The notes below the pieces were generated by a model. It saw only the letters and a list, made by a program, of their open reading frames with translations, ran no database searches and was not told where the DNA came from. A program made the translations under genes and the position numbers. A DNA stretch of 64,000 bases, taken from contig NZ_JAHLME010000003.1 of the NCBI RefSeq assembly GCF_018919395.1, positions 930,001 to 994,000 of the forward strand, read 5' to 3'. The DNA is from Geomonas azotofigens (GTDB lineage Bacteria > Desulfobacterota > Desulfuromonadia > Geobacterales > Geobacteraceae). This document shows positions 53,660 to 61,141 of this stretch, one piece after another (position 1 is the first letter of the stretch; the number at the start of each line of letters is the position of its first letter).

Positions 53660-54646
53660 ATGGAAAAATTCATCGCCGAAATAGCTGAAAGAATCATCGC
53701 AGGCGGCTCCATCACCCCGGAGGAGGCCGTCCGCCTCTCCGAAACACAGGGTTCGGAGCTCTTCGACCTGTTCCGCGCCGCAACCCGCGTCAAGGAGCAC
53801 TTCGTGGGCAACGAGGTGCACCTTTGCTCCATCATCAACGCGAAGTCCGGCCGCTGCGCCGAAAACTGCGCCTTCTGCGCCCAGTCCGCGCACCACAGCA
53901 CCGACGCGCCGGTTTACCCCCTGGTCCAGGAGGACCAGATGGTGGAGTGCGCCAAGACGGCCGAGACCAACGGCTCCGCCTGCTTCGGCATCATCACCAG
54001 CGGCACCACGGTGAAGGGGCAGGAACTGGAACAGATCCTCGCCGCCCTGCGCCGCATCCGCAAGGAAACATCCATTCTCCCCTCCTGCTCCCTCGGCATC
54101 ATCGACGAGGAGACCGCCCTGAAGCTCAAGGAAGCCGGGATGGACACCTACCACCACAACCTGGAGACCGCTGAGAGCTTCTTCCCCAACATCTGCACCA
54201 CGCACGAGTACCAGGAAGACGTCAATACCGTCCGCGCCGTCAAGAAAGCCGGCGTCAAGGTCTGCTCCGGCGGCATCTTCGGCATGGGCGAGAGCGCGGC
54301 GCAGCGCGTGGAGATGGCCTTCACGCTGAAGGAACTCGACGTCGACTCGGTGCCGATGAACTTTCTGAACCCCATCGAGGGGACCAGGCTCGAGGGGGCC
54401 CGCAACATCACCGCCCGGGAGTGCCTGCAGACGATCGCCATCTACCGCCTGATCCTGCCGCAGAAAAGAATCACCATCTGCGGCGGGCGGGAAAAGAACC
54501 TGCGCGACCTGCAGTCCTGGATCTTCTTCGCCGGCGCCAACGGCACCATGATCGGCAACTACCTGACCACCCTGGGGCGCAACGTCGACACCGATCTGAC
54601 CATGTTCAGCGATCTCGGCCTCAACACGGTGATGTGCGCGCACTAA
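53660..54646 (+). CDS. bioB: Biotin synthase
   Basis: 328 residues. Radical SAM enzyme inserting sulfur into dethiobiotin. Cluster motif GRCAENCAFCAQSAHH, then GIITSGTT, the YHHNLETAESFFPNICTTHEY region (in parts) with 2Fe-2S Cys, and the C-terminal ITICGGREKNLRD with the Arg that completes the 2Fe-2S site. GGAGG precedes ATG. First gene of bioB-bioD-bioA on the plus strand, under the BirA-type operator. Confidence 0.96.
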   Translation: MEKFIAEIAERIIAGGSITPEEAVRLSETQGSELFDLFRAATRVKEHFVGNEVHLCSIINAKSGRCAENCAFCAQSAHHSTDAPVYPLVQEDQMVECAKTAETNGSACFGIITSGTTVKGQELEQILAALRRIRKETSILPSCSLGIIDEETALKLKEAGMDTYHHNLETAESFFPNICTTHEYQEDVNTVRAVKKAGVKVCSGGIFGMGESAAQRVEMAFTLKELDVDSVPMNFLNPIEGTRLEGARNITARECLQTIAIYRLILPQKRITICGGREKNLRDLQSWIFFAGANGTMIGNYLTTLGRNVDTDLTMFSDLGLNTVMCAH

Positions 54647-54718
54647 ACCACGACCGCTTGCCCCCTCGCTCATAAGGACATCCCCTCTACCCCCGGGAGA
54701 GGGATGGGGCAACCGGCA

Positions 54719-54744
54719 GGGCGAATGATTATTCGCCCCTACAG
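54719..54744. repeat. Dispersed palindrome GGGCGAATGATTATTCGCCC plus CTACAG tail
   Basis: Fourth copy of the family (one mismatch), between bioB and bioD. A GC-rich palindrome of the other family lies next to it at 54681-54710. Confidence 0.75.
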
Positions 54745-54772
54745 GTGAACCTGACTGAAAGGAAAACAGCAC

Positions 54773-55492
54773 ATGCCTGCCAAAAGCATCTTCATCACCG
54801 GCACCGATACCGGTGTGGGAAAAACCATAGCGTCCGCCACCATCGCCATGCTGCTGCGCCGGATGGGCCATAGCGTCGGCGTCATGAAACCGGTCACCAG
54901 CGGCTGCATCGAGCGCGACGGCGCCCTCATCTCCGAGGACGCCGAGCTGCTCGCCTTCGCGGCCGGCGTCCCGGTCACCGAGGACTCCGCCCCCTACCTG
55001 CTCCGTGCGCCCTTGGCGCCTTCCGTCTCCGCCACACAGGACGGTGTGCGTATCAGTTTCGACGTCATCAAGGAGGCGTACCAACGGCTCGCGGCCCAGT
55101 ACGACTTCGTCATCGTCGAAGGGGCCGGCGGCCTGATGGTTCCCCTGGCCGGGGGACTGCTGGTGGCAGACCTTGCCCTGCACCTGAACCTCCCCATCGC
55201 CGTGGTCGCCCGCCCCAACCTGGGCACCATCAACCACACCCTGCTCACCACCTTCACCGCGCGCACGCTCGGGCTCAAGGTGAAGGGTGTCATCGTGAAC
55301 CGGTACCCGGACACTCCCGACCAGGCGGAGTCCTACGCGCCGCACATGATCGACTCCCTCTCCGGGGCGCAACTCCTCGGCCTTTTCCCCGATCTCCAGG
55401 GCGAGGGCGAGCGGGACGTGGTCACCAAGCTGGCCGACCGCCTGCTGCAGATGCCGGCTACCGGGATCATGCTCAGGGAGATGTTTGAATGA
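54773..55492 (+). CDS. bioD: Dethiobiotin synthetase
   Basis: 239 residues. ATP-dependent carboxylation of 7,8-diaminopelargonate. P-loop FITGTDTGVGKTIASA, then MKPVTSGC, the VEGAGGLMVPL motif and the NRYPD region. AAAGGAAA lies upstream of ATG. Second biotin gene, separated from bioB by a 126-bp gap carrying two palindromes. Confidence 0.95.
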   Translation: MPAKSIFITGTDTGVGKTIASATIAMLLRRMGHSVGVMKPVTSGCIERDGALISEDAELLAFAAGVPVTEDSAPYLLRAPLAPSVSATQDGVRISFDVIKEAYQRLAAQYDFVIVEGAGGLMVPLAGGLLVADLALHLNLPIAVVARPNLGTINHTLLTTFTARTLGLKVKGVIVNRYPDTPDQAESYAPHMIDSLSGAQLLGLFPDLQGEGERDVVTKLADRLLQMPATGIMLREMFE

Positions 55493-55499
55493 CAGGAAC

Positions 55500-55530
55500 C
55501 CGTTCTACGTTCTAGCGTTCTACGTTGACG
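55500..55530. repeat. TTCTACGTTCTA-type repeat
   Basis: GTTCTACGTTCTAGCGTTC block, related to the copy at 5421-5451. Confidence 0.5.
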
Positions 55531-55565
55531 GCTTTACATCTTTGACGGAGACTTCATCCTGCCGT

Positions 55566-55610
55566 GCCACCGCTTGATGCCACAAAAGGCGCGGCGGTGG
55601 CTCTTTTTTT
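55566..55610 (+). terminator. Terminator-like hairpin just upstream of bioA
   Basis: GCCACCGC pairs with GCGGTGGC, followed by TCTTTTTTT. The T-run ends at the bioA Shine-Dalgarno GGAGG (55611-55615), so it can both end bioD messages and limit bioA expression. Confidence 0.7.
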
Positions 55611-55620
55611 GGAGGACAAA

Positions 55621-56982
55621 ATGGTCGAACTGGATACCGAAACACTCAGACGCTACGACAGCGAATACCTCTGGCACCCCTTCACCCAGATGAGCGAATG
55701 GGAAAACGCGGAGAACATCATCATCACCAGGGGTGAAGGCTCCTACATCATCGACTCCGACGGTAACCGCTACCTGGACGGCGTCGCCGCCATCTGGACC
55801 AACGTGCACGGCCACTGCCGCAAGGAGATCAACGAGGCGGTCAAGGAACAAGTGGACCGCCTGGAGCACTCCACCCTCCTCGGGCTTTCCAACGACCGGG
55901 CCGCGCTCCTTGCCAAGCGCCTGATCGACATCGCTCCCCCGGGCCTCGCCAAGGTCTTCTACTCCGACAATGGCTCCACCGCCGTCGAAATCGGCGTGAA
56001 GATGGCCTTCCAGTACCAGCAGCAGACCGGCAACACCAAGAAGCAGAAGTTCATCCGCTTCGACAACGCCTACCACGGCGACACGGTCGGCTCGATGAGC
56101 GTGGGCGGCATCGCCATCTACCACGAGGTCTACGCCCCCCTGCTCTTCCCCACCATCAAGGCCCCCTCCCCCTACTGCTACCGCTGCGCCCTTTCCCCGG
56201 AAGGTGACTGCCACAGCTGCGGCCTCTTGTGCCTGCAGGAGCTCGAGCGGCTCATGAAGGAGCACGCGCACGAACTGGCGGGACTCGTGATCGAGCCTTC
56301 GGTGCAGGGAGCCGGCGGCATGATCGTGCAGCCTCCCGGCTTCGTGAAAGGGGTGCGAGAACTCTGCGACCGCTACGACGTCCTCATGATCGCCGACGAG
56401 GTCGCGGTCGGCTTCGGCCGTACCGGCGCCATGTTCGCCTGCGGCAAGGAAGGGGTGACGCCGGACATCATGGCGATATCCAAAGGGATCTCGGCGGGCT
56501 ACCTGCCGCTTGCAGCAACCCTCACCACCCGCAAGGTCTACGACGCCTTCTGGGGCGCCTACAGCGAACTGAAGACCTTCTTCCACGGCCACACCTTCAC
56601 CGGCAACCCGATCGCCTGCGCCGCGGCCCTCGCCAGCCTCGACCTGTTCGAATCGGAGCGCCTGCTGGAGCAGCTCCCCGGGAAGATCGACTACCTCCAG
56701 GACCGCCTGCAGCGTCTCATGGAGCTGACCCACGTGGGCGACGTGCGCCAGGAAGGGATGATCGCCGGCATCGAGCTGGTCCGCGACCGGCACAGCCGCG
56801 ACCCGTACCCGTGGGAGGAGCGCGTCGGCGTGCGCGTCTGCCTGGAAGCGAGAAAGCGCGGGATCTTCATCCGTCCCCTGGGGAACGTGATCGTCGTGTT
56901 CCCTCCCCTCTCCATCTCCCTCGACGAGCTTGCCATCCTCATGGACGGCATCGAGTCCTCCATCCGCGACGTCACCGAATAA
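55621..56982 (+). CDS. bioA: Adenosylmethionine-8-amino-7-oxononanoate aminotransferase
   Basis: 453 residues from ATG 55621 with GGAGG upstream; the longer frame from 55564 runs through the hairpin and is rejected. Class III PLP aminotransferase: substrate region YLWHPFTQMSEW, YHGDTVGSMSVGG, metal-like DEVAVGFGRTG, PLP Lys in ISKGISAGYLPLA, and GHTFTGNPIACAA. Converts KAPA to DAPA with SAM as amino donor. Third gene of the biotin set; bioF and bioC/H are not here. Confidence 0.95.
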   Translation: MVELDTETLRRYDSEYLWHPFTQMSEWENAENIIITRGEGSYIIDSDGNRYLDGVAAIWTNVHGHCRKEINEAVKEQVDRLEHSTLLGLSNDRAALLAKRLIDIAPPGLAKVFYSDNGSTAVEIGVKMAFQYQQQTGNTKKQKFIRFDNAYHGDTVGSMSVGGIAIYHEVYAPLLFPTIKAPSPYCYRCALSPEGDCHSCGLLCLQELERLMKEHAHELAGLVIEPSVQGAGGMIVQPPGFVKGVRELCDRYDVLMIADEVAVGFGRTGAMFACGKEGVTPDIMAISKGISAGYLPLAATLTTRKVYDAFWGAYSELKTFFHGHTFTGNPIACAAALASLDLFESERLLEQLPGKIDYLQDRLQRLMELTHVGDVRQEGMIAGIELVRDRHSRDPYPWEERVGVRVCLEARKRGIFIRPLGNVIVVFPPLSISLDELAILMDGIESSIRDVTE

Positions 56983-57059
56983 AACTTCGATCCGCAGCAC
57001 CGATAAAAAGCGCTGGCATCCGGTAAATTCATCCAGTACTATAATCGACTTCGCCTCTG

Positions 57060-57175
57060 GTCCCCTCTCCCGCCGGGAGAGGGGCAGGGGTGAGGGCGTC
57101 GCCATCTGCGCCAACGTTGCCGACAGCATCCCTCGCCCGCCCTGCGGGCACCCTCTCCCGGAGGGCGAGGGGATG
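57060..57175. repeat. Two GC-rich palindromes between bioA and the tatD fusion
   Basis: TCCCCTCTCCCGCCGGGAGA (57060 onward) and CCCTCTCCCGGAGGGCGAGG (about 57151-57173) are adjacent members of the CCCTC/GAGGG palindrome family. Confidence 0.6.
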
Positions 57176-57247
57176 GTCGGCGCCACTCACCAATCGGCAA
57201 CATCACCAACCGGAGCAGGTTTCCGCTTGCGTTTCAAGGAGTACTTC

Positions 57248-58624
57248 ATGGAACTGATCGACAGCCATTCCCACATATACGGCGCTGAATTCGCTGAGGA
57301 TTTCGAGGAGATGATGGACCGGGCCCGGGAGGCGGGGGTCGGCACCATCATGGCCGTCGGCGCCGACATGGAGTCGAGCCGCGAGGCGGTGGCGCTGGCT
57401 GCAAGGCGCCCGAACATCTACTGCTCGGTGGGGATCCACCCTCACGACGCGGCCGGGGTGACCGAGGCGGACTACCAGGCCGCGCGCGAACTGGCCCTGG
57501 GGAACCCCAAGGTGGTCGCCATCGGCGAGGTGGGGCTCGACTTCTTCCGCGACCGTTCGCCCCGCCCGGCCCAGGAGGAGGTGTTCCGGCGCTTCATCCG
57601 GATGGCCCGCGAGCTCTCGCTGCCGCTCATCATCCACGACCGTGACGCCCATGACCGCATCGTCGCCATCCTCAAGGAGGAAAAGGCCCACGAGGTGGGA
57701 GGGGTGCTGCACTGCTTCTCGGGAGATCTCGCCATGGCGCAGGAGTGCATCGAGATGAACTTCATGATTTCCATTCCCGGCACCGTCACCTACCCCTCCA
57801 ACGAGGCGCTCAGGGAGGTGGTCCGGGGGGTGAAGATCGAGAAGCTCATGGTGGAGACCGACGCCCCCTACCTCACCCCGGTGCCGCACCGGGGCAAGAG
57901 GAACGAGCCGGCCTATGTCAGATTCGCGGCGGAGCGGATCGCGGAGCTGAAGGGGCTCTCGCCGGAGGACGTCGGCCGCATCACCTCGTTCAATACCCGC
58001 AGGCTGTTCGGGATCGAGGAGGCTGCGCAGGAAGACACCATCGCCTACAAGATCCGCAACTCGCTCTACCTCAACATCACCAACCGCTGCTCGAACCGCT
58101 GCACCTTCTGCCCGAAGTTCGAGGAGTTGTCGGTCAAGGGACACGAGCTGAAGCTCTCGCACGAGCCGAATTTCGCCGAGGTGATCGCCGCCGTGGATGC
58201 CGCATCGGAGTACGACGAGGTGGTATTCTGCGGGTTCGGTGAGCCGTTGATCAGGCTGGACCTGGTCAAGGAGGTGGCCGCCGAGCTGAAGCGGCGCGGA
58301 TTACGGGTGAGGATCAACACGGACGGCCAGGCGAACCTGGTGCACGGCCGCAACATCCTGCCGGAACTGAGCGGGCTGGTGGACGCCCTGTCGGTGAGCC
58401 TGAACGCGGCCAACGCCGCCGACTACGACAGGCTCTGCAACACCCCGTTCGGCGCGGCGGGTTTCGCCGGCGTGTGCGATTTTCTGAGGGAGGCTCCCAA
58501 GCACGTGCCCCAGGTGACCGCGAGCGTGGTGACGGTACCCGGCCTCGACGTGGACCATGTCCGCGAACTCGCCCTGTCGCTCGGGGTCGAGTTCCGGGAG
58601 CGGGAGTATTCCGAGGTCGGCTAG
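57248..58624 (+). CDS. TatD-family metallohydrolase fused to a radical SAM domain
   Basis: 458 residues from ATG 57248, with AAGGAG upstream. Residues 1-258 are TatD: metal site HSHIYG, GEVGLDFF, HDRDAH, HCFSGD and ETDAPYLTPVPHRGKRNEP, a 3'-5' DNA exonuclease/hydrolase fold. Residues about 265-458 are a radical SAM protein with NRCSNRCTFCPKF (CxxxCxxC) and FCGFGEPLIR (SAM-binding). Separate TatD-linked radical SAM proteins are known; here they are one chain. The radical SAM substrate is unknown. The stop shares CTAG with the convergent kinase gene. Confidence 0.9.
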   Translation: MELIDSHSHIYGAEFAEDFEEMMDRAREAGVGTIMAVGADMESSREAVALAARRPNIYCSVGIHPHDAAGVTEADYQAARELALGNPKVVAIGEVGLDFFRDRSPRPAQEEVFRRFIRMARELSLPLIIHDRDAHDRIVAILKEEKAHEVGGVLHCFSGDLAMAQECIEMNFMISIPGTVTYPSNEALREVVRGVKIEKLMVETDAPYLTPVPHRGKRNEPAYVRFAAERIAELKGLSPEDVGRITSFNTRRLFGIEEAAQEDTIAYKIRNSLYLNITNRCSNRCTFCPKFEELSVKGHELKLSHEPNFAEVIAAVDAASEYDEVVFCGFGEPLIRLDLVKEVAAELKRRGLRVRINTDGQANLVHGRNILPELSGLVDALSVSLNAANAADYDRLCNTPFGAAGFAGVCDFLREAPKHVPQVTASVVTVPGLDVDHVRELALSLGVEFREREYSEVG

Positions 58625-60705
58625 GGGGCGTCGGCCGGCGGGAGCGTGAAGTAGAAGGTCGCGCCCCTGCCCGGCTTCCCCTCGCCCCACACCTTGCCCC
58701 CCATCCGCTCCAGCATGCGCCGCACCATGGAGAGCCCGAGGCCGTGGCCGGCGAAGCGGCCGCCGTCGTGCAGTTTCCGGAACGGAACGAAGAGTTTCCC
58801 CGCCTGGGCCATGTCGAACCCCTCCCCGTTGTCTTTCACGTAGCAGACCCCGTCGTTGCGGCCGAAAGCGATCCTGGTGCAGCTCTTCAGGGCGCTGTAC
58901 TTCCAGGCGTTCCCCAGCAGGTTTTCCATCACGCTCTCCAGCAGCCTCTCGTCGCCGGTGACCAGCACGCCGTCCTCAATGTCAAGCTCCACCTCCCGTT
59001 TCGGATCGGTGACCCTCAATTCGCCCAGGATGCGCCGGGCCAGCAGGCTCAGGTCGACGGGCTGCAGGACCGGGAGCACCGAGTTCACCTCGGAGAAATC
59101 AAGCATCCGGTCCAGGGTCTGCTCCATCCGCTCGCCGCCGCTGATGATGCTGGCCAGGTACTCCTTGCCGGCGTCGTCGAGCCGGTCCCCGTAGCCTTCC
59201 CGCAACAGTTCGCCATAGCCGTAGATCACCCGTAACGGGGTGCGCAGGTCGTGAGAGACCGAGTCGTAGAGGAACTCGAGCTCGGCGTAGGCCTGGGTCA
59301 ACTCCGAGGTCCGTTCCGCCACGCGCCGCTCAAGGTGTTCCGAGGCTTTCCGGAGCTGTTCCGACAACCTCCTCTCGTTGGCGAAGCGCATCGCATTGCG
59401 GACGCTGACCCCGATCACCGGCGCGATCCCCTGTATCAGGTTGAGATCGCTTTGCAGCAATCCCCCTTCCCGGCTGGCGTCGTCGACGGCAAGCACCCCC
59501 ACCGCTTCCCCTTCGCAGACGATGGGCGCGCAGATGAAGGACCGGACCCCGAGCGCACGGATCAGCGCGTAGTTCTCCGGCACCGCCTGCCCCCGGATCT
59601 GCTCGATGTCGTCGATCAGCACCGGCCGCTGGGTATTGAAACAGGTGACCAGCACGCCGCTGGGCGCCGCTCCGAATAGCGGGAACTCGATGGCGCGGAC
59701 CCGCTCCTCGTCTTCCGGGGCCAGCCCGAAACAGCCCCGCAGCACCAGGACGTTACGCTGGGGGTCGAGCAGGACCACGATGCCCCTGCCGTACCCCAAC
59801 CGCTTATGCAGCACCTGGTTGACGCTGGAGACGATTTCGCCGAGCTCGGTCCTGGTCGAGACTACCTGGCCGATTTCGTTGACGGCGAGGGCGCGGTCGA
59901 AATTCTCCTGGACCTGGGAGAGGAGCCGGTCGCTGGAGTTGCGCATACTGGTGAGCGAGGAAAGCAGGGCCTTGCGCTCGAAGTGGTGGCTCAGCAGGGT
60001 GAAGACGAGGTACGACAGGAGCGCCAGAAAGAGGGCCGGCGCCAAGATCGTCGGGCTCCAGTACAGCGCGCCCAAAAGGCCGGCGAGCAAAAGCAGCGAG
60101 CAGGTGCGCTGCGCGAGCAGTAACCGCGAGGTCAGCGACGGCCGCCACCGGATCAGGTAGCGACACACCTCTCCCCCCTTGAAGACGCACTCGGGGTGCT
60201 CGATCTCGGGAAAGTCGTGGTCGAAAAGCAGGAAGGCCGCCTCGAAGAAGCCGGTCCGGTTCTCGCACTGGCGCGGGTTTTCCCGTACGCCCTCCCGGAA
60301 GGCGACGGTGAGCTCGATTTCCCGGGGCCCGATCTTGCGGGCACTGCAGCGTGAGGAACGGGTGAACCGGGGGGCTATCTTGTTGATGAAGTAGAAGATG
60401 TACTCGGGGCCGACCATGCCGAGAAAGAAGGACCTCAGGGGCCCCAGCACCTCCGGCGACGCGGCGTAGCGGCCAGCCTCGCGGGCTATCCCCTGGTCAC
60501 CGGTCACCTGTACCAGTTGGTCGTGAAAGCGGTCCACCTGGCGCTGGCTGAACCACTGCCCCGGGTCGGACACCTCATGCTGTTTCATGCCGGCATGGGC
60601 AAGCAGCGCCAACGTATCGACGTGGGGGTACTTTTTCCGAAGCAGCTTCAGGTAGGAATCAAAAATGCGGCTGTTATAGAGGGGAGTGTCTGGGGACGTG
60701 GGCAT
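58621..60705 (-). CDS. Hybrid-input sensor histidine kinase: N-terminal sensor, two TM helices, GAF, HisKA, HATPase
   Basis: 694 residues from ATG 60705 (AAAGG 6 bases upstream; ATG 60723 is an alternative). Residues about 25-185 form a soluble domain with FFLGMVGPEYIFYFINKIAPRF and a Cys/His-bearing end (HPECVFKGGEVCRY), similar to heme-NO-binding/V4R-like sensor modules. Two membrane segments (about 197-240), a GAF domain (about 285-440), a coiled coil, HisKA with SVSHDLRTPLRVIYGYGE and an HATPase with ENLLGNAWKYS, DNGEGFD and GHGLGLSMVRR. No response regulator adjoins, so an orphan kinase. Confidence 0.88.
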   Translation of the reverse strand: MPTSPDTPLYNSRIFDSYLKLLRKKYPHVDTLALLAHAGMKQHEVSDPGQWFSQRQVDRFHDQLVQVTGDQGIAREAGRYAASPEVLGPLRSFFLGMVGPEYIFYFINKIAPRFTRSSRCSARKIGPREIELTVAFREGVRENPRQCENRTGFFEAAFLLFDHDFPEIEHPECVFKGGEVCRYLIRWRPSLTSRLLLAQRTCSLLLLAGLLGALYWSPTILAPALFLALLSYLVFTLLSHHFERKALLSSLTSMRNSSDRLLSQVQENFDRALAVNEIGQVVSTRTELGEIVSSVNQVLHKRLGYGRGIVVLLDPQRNVLVLRGCFGLAPEDEERVRAIEFPLFGAAPSGVLVTCFNTQRPVLIDDIEQIRGQAVPENYALIRALGVRSFICAPIVCEGEAVGVLAVDDASREGGLLQSDLNLIQGIAPVIGVSVRNAMRFANERRLSEQLRKASEHLERRVAERTSELTQAYAELEFLYDSVSHDLRTPLRVIYGYGELLREGYGDRLDDAGKEYLASIISGGERMEQTLDRMLDFSEVNSVLPVLQPVDLSLLARRILGELRVTDPKREVELDIEDGVLVTGDERLLESVMENLLGNAWKYSALKSCTRIAFGRNDGVCYVKDNGEGFDMAQAGKLFVPFRKLHDGGRFAGHGLGLSMVRRMLERMGGKVWGEGKPGRGATFYFTLPPADAP

Positions 60706-61141
60706 CCGTAACCTTTCGGGCATCGATGGCGCAGGATTTTACCGGTATCGCGGGCGAGAATCAATCAGTTTGTGCGCGCGTTTTGGGTACGACTACCCCC
60801 ATCCGCGGACCCCGCCACTCCTTCTCGCAAAAAACACATTAGAATGTGATTCAAATTACTGACTTTATTGCCTTGAACTCCGATATTAACATCGCGCAAT
60901 CCCCGTTATCCGGATCCGGAGCCGTACCGGAACCTGGTGCGGGGCCCGCGGGAGCACCCCCGGCTAGAAAGCGGTAATGATCCATTTGTAATCGCCCCGG
61001 GAACGGGTCGCCTCGCCTCCGTGAGCGGCTGAATTGCGCGCGGCGCTGGCGCGGAACGTGCAGAAGATTCTTGTTTTTTACAAGCATGCCGGGCATCACT
61101 CGTCCGGGCATGCATGCGTAACTGGTGATGGAGCCTTTGCC
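60706..61141. other. Divergent intergenic region between kinase and cyclase
   Basis: No gene recognised. It holds a small CACATT/AATGTG hairpin near 60836, GC-rich sequence at 60900-61010 able to fold, and GCATGCC/GGCATGC (61084-61113) close to the cyclase start. I could not match it to a c-di-GMP riboswitch core. Divergent promoters are expected here. Confidence 0.35.

Noticed and set aside
55564-55620. Longer N-terminus for bioA
   Set aside because: It runs through the terminator hairpin; ATG 55621 has a perfect ribosome site and matches the family start.
60895-61015. c-di-GMP or cobalamin riboswitch upstream of the cyclase
   Set aside because: GC-rich folding potential only; none of the conserved core bases of these riboswitches were found.
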